Source: Cordilura impudica (Eukaryota > Arthropoda > Insecta > Diptera > Scathophagidae). Taken from it: a stretch of DNA of 64,000 nt. The DNA is taken from contig OY821519.1 of the NCBI GenBank assembly GCA_963682025.1, positions 187,735,253 to 187,799,252 of the forward strand, read 5' to 3'. The position numbers and the translations under genes are program-made. Positions 57,401 to 64,000 of the stretch are shown here, in pieces. The first letter of the stretch is position 1, and every line of letters begins with the position of its first letter. The notes under the pieces are model-generated. The model made no database searches. It was not told where the DNA came from and saw only the letters and a program-made list of their open reading frames with translations.

Positions 57401-59642
57401 CTTTGGTTACACAATGATGAGGTATAAAATTTAATGATTTTGATGTTATTAAGTTTTTTGGAGCTAATTTCATATGACCCATATCAATGTACTCCTTTAT
57501 GAAATCAGAGTATTCCTTTTGAAGATCGCCACTTTGTCGAAGCCTTTTTTCCAGCAATAAAAATTTTTTAAATGCAATATTATATGACTCACCAAGTTTC
57601 CGAGGATTGGATTTAAACGACAGACGAACAATGAATTTATTTGTTTCAGCACATCTCGTTGTTGTCTTTTGAAAGTAATTCTCACACTCTTGCTCTTCGA
57701 TATTTAAATTGTTTTTGCTCACTTCGTAATTATTCTCCATTAACCAAAATTTTTCCAATGTTTCATCTAGATTATAAAGGTTTGTTGCAAGTACAGATGC
57801 TTTCAGTGGTGGAGATAGTGATTGTTTTATCGATGACAATGCGCCCGCAACTATCCATCCTAACGAAGTTTTTTGTAAGATTGGAAGATTATCTTGAAGC
57901 TTTATTTGGCCCACCATAAGTAGTTCATAGAAAACGCTGGTACCAATTAACAGATCGACTTTGCTAGGTTTATTAAAATTTGGGTCCGCTAATTTAATGT
58001 TTGGTGGAATCTTCCAATGTTGAATATCAATGTAGTGATGTGGTTGACAAGTCGTTATTGCTGGTAGTATTATTGCATCTACTGAGCACATTTGCGCATA
58101 TTGCATAGATTTTATTGTAAAAGAACTATGATAATATGCCTTTACTGTATTGGCGCCAATACCCGATATGTCAATATCAGCCTTTTGACGTGACAAGTGA
58201 AGAATTTGTGCAGCTCTTTCAGAAATAAAATGTAACTGTGATGCTGAGTCTAGCAGCGCTCTAGCAATCATTTTTTTTCCCGACGCTGTTGAAAGCTCGA
58301 CTAAAGCTGTTGCTAGAATGACTTCGCTTTGATTTTTTATTACCTTTAATACAGTTGGTGTATTATATTGTTCGCCCACCTCATCTGTATTCGCATTTTC
58401 TTGTGTACTTATTACTTGCCTTTGCTTTTCTCTATGCAATAATGTATGATGACTTACCCGACAGTGTTGACAACGATTATTAGATGGACAATGGTTTGAT
58501 ATATGATTGGGTGCTAAACAGTTTAAACAAAGACCTTTGCGTTTTATTAATTCATAACGGCCTATAGGATCAAGTTTCATAAATGGAATGCATTTAAAGG
58601 GGTTATGACTATCGGGTTGATCACATAGGTTGCAACGTTGATTACCAGCAACTACAAATGATGTCTGCTTTCTAGATAGTTGATTGATTCTAGATGAAGT
58701 GTTGTTTGTAGCGATAATATCAAACGTTTGACATCTCCTTTCAAGAAATGTTGCCAATTCATCCCAAGTTGGCAGGTAAAATGAACCAGTTGTGTCTTGC
58801 TTGGAATTATTGGATACTTCTTCTTCCCATTTTGTGGCGGTTTCTGAGTCCAATTTTGAAACGATTAGGTGTAATATTACGCCGTCTGAAATTTGTTGCT
58901 TAGATGCAATTGATTGAAGAGCACGAAGATTGCAATTGATATTATCAACGAAGTTACGTACTTGTAGTACACTTGGATTTAAAATATTTTGAATTTTAAA
59001 TATTGCTTGAAGATGTGAATTGAATATGTAACGTTTGTTATCGTAGCGAGAAACGAGAAGATCTAAAGCTTTGCTGTAATTAAATACGGTGACTTCTAAT
59101 GATTGTATCAATTTAGCTGCATCACCCTCTAAGCAGGATCTTAAGTATTGAAATTTTTCAATATCAGATATATCAGCGTTTTTATCAACCAGTACAGAGA
59201 ACATGTTATAAAAATCTAACCATTCACTTTGTATACCATTAAATGTGGGAAGTTGTAGTTTCGGTAGGTTAACCTTTGGTCGTGACATTGATTCATGTTG
59301 AATTATTTGTGTACTGGATAATGGCATAGTTTTTTGTAACGATAATTTGTTTAGTATTTTAGATTTTGCTATGCAATATGCTTCTTCAAATGTGTCTCTA
59401 TGATCTGCCTCAAATTGTGATTCATCATTATACTCCAGTTCCGATTGTACATTTTCAAACGCCTTATATTTTTGCTCTAATAATTCCAGCTTGACCTCTA
59501 ATTGAGCAAATGTCATTTCGTCGAAAAGTTCAATACTTAAACCTGTTACATTTTTTATTAAACGATTGCGTTGTAAAATTTTTACACGATACTTTTTTAC
59601 TGTGTCATCGTCTATCGATGGTGTATGATCCGATTCCGCCAT
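54459..59642 (-). CDS. BEL/Pao Gag-Pol polyprotein, 1727 codons
   Basis: An uninterrupted frame from ATG 59642 encodes the particle protein and enzymes for retrotransposition. Gag begins with a coiled region, then the retrotransposon Gag region typical of Pao (LPKLQLPTFNG, residues 126-136), and ends in zinc-binding boxes (CNLC 337, CLNCLAPNHISNHC 372-385, CQHC 391). An aspartic protease has LLDSAS (Asp 465). RT spans about 750-960 with MADIAKMFRQ (Asp 802) and FYVDNL, where the usual second Asp is Asn 881. RNase H has Asp 1052, Glu 1095, Asp 1125 and Asp 1171. Integrase has an HHCC finger (about 1355-1394) and catalytic Asp 1426, Asp 1491, Glu 1545, then a Pao-type C-terminal region. Length is normal for the family. 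The start follows the leader after the primer-binding site. Apart from Asn 881 it looks intact. Confidence 0.95.
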   Translation of the reverse strand: MAESDHTPSIDDDTVKKYRVKILQRNRLIKNVTGLSIELFDEMTFAQLEVKLELLEQKYKAFENVQSELEYNDESQFEADHRDTFEEAYCIAKSKILNKLSLQKTMPLSSTQIIQHESMSRPKVNLPKLQLPTFNGIQSEWLDFYNMFSVLVDKNADISDIEKFQYLRSCLEGDAAKLIQSLEVTVFNYSKALDLLVSRYDNKRYIFNSHLQAIFKIQNILNPSVLQVRNFVDNINCNLRALQSIASKQQISDGVILHLIVSKLDSETATKWEEEVSNNSKQDTTGSFYLPTWDELATFLERRCQTFDIIATNNTSSRINQLSRKQTSFVVAGNQRCNLCDQPDSHNPFKCIPFMKLDPIGRYELIKRKGLCLNCLAPNHISNHCPSNNRCQHCRVSHHTLLHREKQRQVISTQENANTDEVGEQYNTPTVLKVIKNQSEVILATALVELSTASGKKMIARALLDSASQLHFISERAAQILHLSRQKADIDISGIGANTVKAYYHSSFTIKSMQYAQMCSVDAIILPAITTCQPHHYIDIQHWKIPPNIKLADPNFNKPSKVDLLIGTSVFYELLMVGQIKLQDNLPILQKTSLGWIVAGALSSIKQSLSPPLKASVLATNLYNLDETLEKFWLMENNYEVSKNNLNIEEQECENYFQKTTTRCAETNKFIVRLSFKSNPRKLGESYNIAFKKFLLLEKRLRQSGDLQKEYSDFIKEYIDMGHMKLAPKNLITSKSLNFIPHHCVTKGDSSTTRLRVVFDASCKTSNGVSLNENLRIGPTLQDDLFTILFRFRLHRYVLMADIAKMFRQIYIHPEDMKFQCILWRNSSNESINVYQLQTVTYGTSCATYLAVKCMQQLAKDNISAFPIGAAVTLRDFYVDNLMTGAQSIDEVIEIKNQVMQLLQKGGFPLRKFASNIPQIIDDVKLEDREKIIQLQDSEYIKALGLKWSPNEDEFLFSYEAPTPSPKLTKRKILSHIASFYDPLGLINPIIVSCKILMQDLWKIKVNWDESVPQSIASQWEAIYKQLPQITQIRIQRFVHFDNNTEIHAFSDASTKAYGACIYAVYRRDGVKMSSLLCAKSRVAPVKSVTLPRLELSAALLLANLLEVVCKIINPDSNKVHCWSDSSITLAWISGDSSRWTQFVANRVRKIQASTTNFNWHYCPTVHNPADLVSRGIKVDLIGNKLWFEGPEFLKNSSNLWPQLSPSYDEDPPEQKQQVTSLLANFSPGIFVDFKYINNYSKTIRIFAYITRFFDLLRKQKDVNVGPITVDEETRALLLICVAIQRETFPDEYKSLTKNNIVNRNSKLVQLSPFLKDGIIRVGGRLTNSSLSFDTIHPIVLPSQHPFIRALIEHFHRIHMHAGTQTLNSLLRDRFWIINARNTIRQTIHKCITCFRCRPKITQQIMGSLPKDRIEPTYPFAVTEVDYCGPFLITHRLRGKQPSKVYIAVFICFVTKAVHMELAMDLTTASFTAALKRFISRRGKCNTIYSDNATNFVGANRELKSLLQHFLTPSHVTAVDEYCKQQGINWKFIPPRSPHFGGLWESAVKQAKYFLRRAVGNYTFTYDELQTVCCQSEAVINSRPLTPMSSDPDDLRALTPSHFLIGRTAHTVHEAPVSNAESGTLKRYQQVQWAHQCFWERWHKEYITELQKRSKWTMHHTNLQPNDLVVIKEDNTPPLKWQLGRIVEAIRGPDEQVRVVVVRTSDGQQKRAVAKVCKLPIETNINN

Positions 59643-59701
59643 GTTAAATATTTGGAAACAATTTTCTTTTTAAATTATTTCAATACAAATTTTGAATCCC
59701 G

Positions 59702-59720
59702 GATCCGGTTCGAAGGACCT
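59702..59720 (-). promoter_or_regulatory. Primer-binding site, probably tRNA-Tyr
   Basis: Just inside the 5' LTR the element strand reads AGGTCCTTCGAACCGGAT. From general knowledge, the 3' end of animal tRNA-Tyr is ...ATCCGGCTCGAAGGACCA; its complement matches at 16 of 18 positions. Two bases separate it from the LTR. Confidence 0.55.
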
Positions 59721-59722
59721 TA

Positions 59723-60136
59723 TGTTGAGGACTTAATGGTTTTTAAGTCTGTTAATTACTAAAAAAGACTAAAAGATTGAAACACAATTAGATTTGTTTT
59801 ATAATATAATGTTTTTATTTCGACAACTTGATTTGACTACGTCCAAATGCTAACTATAACTAACTGTGTTACAATTGTATTTGCTTTAACATATTTGAAA
59901 ATGTAGTAAAAAGTTGACCTTGAATCGTTGTATTTTATTAGGCAATGTTGACGACGATGATGACTTATTTTGTTTGCATATACAATCAAATATGATGTTA
60001 GTGTGACGATGCTGACAACTTCGTGTAGTGAAACCTAGACCGTTGCTTTTTTTGCATACGTGGAATGAGCATGTGTACATATATTTTTGAATATAAAGAA
60101 GAATAATAAAGAAATTAACCCACTAAGGGTTGAACA
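59723..60136 (-). repeat. 5' LTR of the BEL element
   Basis: 414 bp, identical to the other LTR by eye except T at 60026. It should hold the element promoter; no specific core motif is claimed. Confidence 0.9.
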
Positions 60137-60465
60137 ATAGACGTTATTGGTTTATGTCGAATTATTGGTTTATGTCCAAAATTATTTTTCAATTCAACAC
60201 AATTAGTATTGCGAATGAAGAAAACAAACTCACAAACACATTAACCAAATTTTTAAACCCACACAAATAGCATTGTATAATTTTATGTATGGATTAGTAG
60301 CAACTTTGAATGCATTTTACTCCAAAAAATTTAAAAAATCTGTAAATCTGGTGGACAGCTAAAAAGAAATACCTTTCAAATAAGATAGGTTTGGTCAAAA
60401 TCAGGAGAAAACTGTTTAACAAATCATCGGTCAGAAGAAATCGCCTTACCTATTAATATTCTAGA

Positions 60466-61559
60466 TTCTACAAATATAATATTTTACAGTTGTTATATTT
60501 TAACATAAAACATATATGAACATAAAATTAGAACTTTCAAACACACATTAACATGTCATAGGTTACTGAATGGCAACTCTGTAGTTCGTATTTATATTGT
60601 TGGTGTCCTCTTTCAAATTCATGGTTCGTTTAATATTCTGCTGAATGTGTAAGCATTCTTTAGTGTACATTTTTCTTTCAATGTTTTCCTTGTTAAAAAT
60701 TAATTAATATTAAATAATATCATATTAAATAATAACTAACAAATTTTTTATTTCCTTCTAACTGTAGAGGACTGTTCCTTCCTTGATTCAGATCCCTTCT
60801 ATAGTCTTTTACAGATGGAAGCAGCTTGTTCAAATATATCCTTATGACTTTGGCTATGCCTTATGAAAATTTAGATAATCGAATATTTTAATTGATAACC
60901 GTAATCAATGCTTTTTGTAAATTTTCACTGTAGTTTATTGCGATTTTGACGAATTACGTACACTTTATGTTCTTATGTCCGAAGAACAGAAGACGGTTTA
61001 AATTCCAACATTTAAATATCGATTCCACATACCTCAAATGGTGGTCCAAAATACGCTTTGTCTATTTCGGGCTAAACTTTTTCTTAGTATATATATCGTT
61101 TTCAAGGATATTGAGTTGGGCCAAAAACTCAAACCCCCCGTTTTCTGCTATATCTTTGAAATTAAACGACATTATTTCATATTATTTGTTATTTTTATTT
61201 GGACCTTGAAGCGTTTTTCCTTCTTTTTATAGGTGAAATCGGTGAAGTGGGCACTATCATTGTTGATGACCAGAGTTTGTGGTTGTCAAATCGGGTAATC
61301 TCGTCCGCCACCATAAATCGCCATAACGCCATACCGGTCACTGTTTAGAGTTCCTTCTATATATCTAAAAATTATTTTTCTCACGGGTTCCAATTTTCTC
61401 TTCGATCGTGTATCCGTAAGCTTCCATCTGTGGGAACTAGAAAAATTTTATTTCCAAAAAATATTCAACAAAGAATGAATGGCCAGTAAAAATTATTTTA
61501 CTAACCCATTCCAGCCAAAGACAAACGTGATATTGTCGCTCAGCTTCTAGAAAAAAAAA
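60466..61559. other. Unassigned DNA
   Basis: Includes a less AT-rich stretch (61210-61450) that looks like old mobile-element sequence but cannot be named. Confidence 0.35.
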
Positions 61560-61912
61560 AATATATGAGTCCCATCACAGGGGAGATGTGTAAACATCTA
61601 GTAATTAAGTTGGAACTACTTATGCTTTCAGTATATTTTTTTAAATTTTGTGTTGTTTTACATTTAGCCTAGTTTAATTAACTATTATACTTGTATATTG
61701 TTATATTTGCGATTCGATATTGTTGAAGGCTGTTGAATTAACTCTTATGTTTTGATATTGTATTATTAGTAATAATGTTGTACTTGTGGGGTTGTTGAAT
61801 TATATATCATAATATTTGCACCAATACGCTCATACCTCACACCGTTTTTGTCTTACTCTGTTTTTGTGATTGTATTTTGAAATAGATTTTTACCCCCTGT
61901 TTACACATCAAA
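61560..61912 (+). repeat. Family S copy 3 (353 bp)
   Basis: The left end is ATGAGTCCCATCACAGG then AGATGTGTAAACATCTA. The right end is TTTTTGTGATTGTATTTTGA, TTTTTACCCCC, then TGTTTACACATC. The GAGCGCATATA segment of copies 1 and 2 is deleted. A runs lie on both sides. Confidence 0.65.
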
Positions 61913-61915
61913 AAA

Positions 61916-62516
61916 TAATATTTTGTCATAACCTTGTTGATCGATGAATTAAGCTGAAACTCATTGGATGAGATCCCATCAATAACAACACGTATTTTGA
62001 GAAAACTTGATATAAATCGAGAGAAGTTAGTACTGACACCGAATGCTATAAGCCTTGATATCAAAGCACTGTGCCACACGCGATCGAATGCTTTGGAAAT
62101 ATTTAGAGCAACCAAAATGGTAAATGGGTCGACTCCATCGCTCAGAAAGTAGAGCTGACAGGTCTCCCGTAGAACGATTTCTACGTAAGCCATATTGTCG
62201 ATCGTTAAGAAGTGAGTTGGCCTCTAGGTAGTTGACAAGATGGAAAGTGATCATGTTCTCCATCACTTTTGAGAGCGCAGAGCAGATTGCAATTGTACGG
62301 CAATTTTTTGGGTTATTAGCCACAGCCTTTTTAGGGATTGGTTGGACATTAGCAACCTTCCAGCAAGAGAGAAAAACTCCCGCACGGTACGAAAGGCTGA
62401 AAAGGTTGGCCAGTGGACTGGCTAGCGTCGAACAGCACAGTTTCAGCACCAGTGCTGGTATACCATCCGGTCCCGGAAGTTTATTTTCGTATAGATCTGA
62501 CTGATCATTTAAAATC
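61916..62516 (-). pseudogene. Non-LTR reverse transcriptase relic
   Basis: The minus strand reads LPGPDGIPALVLKL, VANVQPIPKKAVANNPKNCR, TIAICSALSKVMENMI and LLNDRQYGLRRNRSTGDL. A frame change near 62190 gives ALNISKAFDRVWHSALISRL, FISSFLKIRVVIDGISSNEF and QLNS. These are RT blocks 1-5 of a Jockey-superfamily element of a different type from the other three RTs here (QYGFRR-RSTGDL type). The first catalytic Asp appears as Asn in LNISKAFD. The YADD part is absent; the S copy lies where it should follow. Confidence 0.8.
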
Positions 62517-62524
62517 AAAATCAC

Positions 62525-62705
62525 GGAGCCCCGGTAGGTGAGTAGGTAACGTGCTCGCCTTTTATGTGGGGGTCGTGGGTTCGATTCCCACCAGAGGCTT
62601 TGGTCTGTCGCTGCAAAACTAACAAAATCCGGCTTATCAATGGACCCAATCTGCAGACAAGCCACTCGGCTTCGCGGAACTAAGCTTAAAAAAACTAAAA
62701 ATATG
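62525..62705 (+). mobile_element. tRNA-derived SINE
   Basis: A tRNA-like head holds an A box (TAGGTGAGTAGG, 62535-62546, one mismatch to consensus) and a perfect B box (GGTTCGATTCC, 62578-62588), spaced as in RNA polymerase III genes. The head runs AGCCCCGG ... CCACCAGAGGCT with an imperfect acceptor stem. It is followed by an unrelated body (GGTCTGTCGCTGCAAAACT, CCGGCTTATCAATGGACCCA) and an A-rich tail near 62688-62700. It lies at the 5' edge of the RT relic. Confidence 0.65.
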
Positions 62706-64000
62706 ATTACCTATGGCATCAAAAATATCGCACACTTTCACTCTCCATCGGCCAACATTATATTGTGAATTTTTTCTCTTTTTTCATTTTCTGGTGTACT
62801 GATCTCAATTGACTATCAAGAACGTTGGCAATTAGTAGTGTTGTGTTGGTGCGGACTATCCATATCACTTATATAGCTTTCCCCTTGTTACAGTTATGGT
62901 TTTGTTCCATAAAAATTAATTCAGATTTTTCTATTTTTGCTGAAGTATATATTTTGAATAGCTACCAAATACAAATTTAATTCTCCATAAGGAAGTTCAA
63001 GAATTCGTGGGGTTATAGCCATACCATCGTATCTTCCTAAACTATATAAAGCATTTTTGGTAAACAAGTGAAATTGTTTTCAAAAAAAAGTCTTTAGTTC
63101 TAGTTTTATGGTATGATGCGAACGAACTCATGGCAACTTTGATGAAATTCCCCAAAATTTCCATTCCCGTTTTAGGCTAAATTTTGAACGCAAATTCCTC
63201 AATTGGCAGATGAAGGCTGTGTAATATTATTTTATTATTTTTTATTTTTTTTTTTTGTTTAACGTCATTTTTGTCATACAGTTTGCAATTAATACTATAA
63301 TTAATATGCAAATTTTTATATTGGTTTTTAATAGCGCGTGGTAGAGAAGAAGAAATCATATATTTCTAAAAATTATAACTACTCTGTATTCTTAATCAGA
63401 CTGGTTTCTGGAATTGAGCCTCATCAGGGATTGTATTAAACATTATAATAATTGTTATTAATTGTTATATGCAATTTTTCCGTGAGGCTTGAACCTGAGT
63501 CTATCTCACACACACTCACATTTTTATTAATATTAATAATTAGTTTAGTTCTTGACATTTTAAAATTAAATTCAAAACATTCATAGATATCGATGAATAT
63601 TCATTTTTTATTGATACCTTATAGAAAAAGTTCCTTATCAATTAAAGCAAATGGCTGCGTGCGAAGATTAAAAAATAAGTTCCGAAAGCGCTTCTAATAA
63701 GAGTGGAAAAGTTTTAAAAAAGTTTTCATAAAATATTAGCAATGAATCGAAAATGAATAGAGATTTAATGCACCAGAATGAGAAAAAACGTAGTTTAAAC
63801 TGTGACCTACTGTATAATGAAACATAGACATTTATCTCCAAGTCACGATCTAGTCGTCCTTAAAAGCTGATTGAAAGATAAAAACTGAACGTAGTAGCTG
63901 TCTCAAAATTATCCCATGATTTCGAAGTTTACTTAAATAAAACTAATTTTGAAGACACATGCATATAATCCTTATAAAATTGTTATAATAACCCATTCAT
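62706..64000. other. Unassigned AT-rich DNA
   Basis: No gene or known repeat recognised; contains T runs and TAAT-rich DNA at 63225-63310 and 63440-63545. Confidence 0.4.

Larger units (their letters stand above)
54018..60141 (-). mobile_element. BEL/Pao LTR retrotransposon, near-intact
   Basis: Two 414-bp LTRs (54023-54436 and 59723-60136) flank one long Gag-Pol frame, and the 5-bp duplication ATAGA stands on both sides (54018-54022, 60137-60141). TG...CA LTR ends, 5-bp duplication and the Gag-Pro-RT-RH-IN order fit BEL/Pao. By eye the LTRs differ at a single base (54326 C, 60026 T), so insertion is recent. There is no env frame. Confidence 0.95.
53888..60465 (-). mobile_element. Non-autonomous Helitron copy H, split by the BEL element
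   Basis: The 3' end (GGTCTGGAATCTGCTAG read on minus, CTAG at 53888-53891) lies left of BEL, and the 5' end (TCTAGAATATTAATAGG, from 60465) lies right. Removing 54023-60136 and one ATAGA joins the two parts. The right part carries an extra ATAAACCAATAA-type block also seen in copy G. Confidence 0.8.

Noticed and set aside
54430..57919. Plus-strand frames of 60-92 codons opposite the BEL polyprotein
   Set aside because: Antisense shadows of the Gag-Pol frame.
62525..62600. Functional tRNA gene
   Set aside because: The acceptor stem is imperfect, the anticodon arm does not fold cleanly, and a SINE-like body and A-rich tail follow.

Overview
The window is AT-rich eukaryotic DNA packed with transposable elements. 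The repertoire suggests a brachyceran fly, probably a calyptrate: non-autonomous Helitrons of INE-1/DINE-1 style, mariner and Transib relics, Jockey/CR1-type non-LTR elements, a BEL/Pao LTR retrotransposon, and dispersed repeats with CCGTCCGTCCGT runs and 'ACAAGTAAG ... GGGTATAA' ends. The organism is an inference; no species-diagnostic gene is present.

Only one host gene is visible: the start of a glutamine-rich protein on the minus strand at the left edge (308 to 1). A splice acceptor sits just upstream of its ATG. The rest of the window may therefore be its long upstream intron or 5' intergenic DNA.

Layout. 1.2-4.0 kb: broken 5'-truncated non-LTR element (+). 4.2-5.3 kb: LINE 3' end and Helitron helicase relic (-). 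5.3-8.4 kb: small TIR elements. 8.5-12.2 kb: CR1-like element (-) with PHD/FP-like ORF1, endonuclease and damaged RT, abutting a Helitron. 12.6-27.7 kb: two ~3.1 kb copies of one non-coding repeat (family Q) in inverted orientation around 8.4 kb that holds a mariner relic, a Helitron, two Transib relics, and nested copies of families R and S. 27.7-42 kb: TIR element with 8-bp target duplication, more Helitrons, a second mariner relic, and a Transib-type element inserted in a Helitron. 43-51 kb: TIR element containing a Helitron, a tandem cluster of family R, a relic of an unidentified insect repeat protein, a LINE relic and more Helitrons. 53.9-60.5 kb: a nearly intact BEL/Pao element inserted in a Helitron, with 414-bp LTRs that differ at one base. 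61.5-62.7 kb: family S copy, LINE relic and a tRNA-derived SINE.

Most coding capacity belongs to mobile elements, nearly all broken. The exception is the 1727-codon BEL Gag-Pol frame, whose RT catalytic box reads YVDN. Nested insertions give a relative history: BEL and Transib entered pre-existing Helitrons; a Helitron entered a TIR element; R and S entered a Transib relic; R entered Q; a Harbinger-like MITE entered one Q arm. Repeats named Q, R and S are labels used only here.
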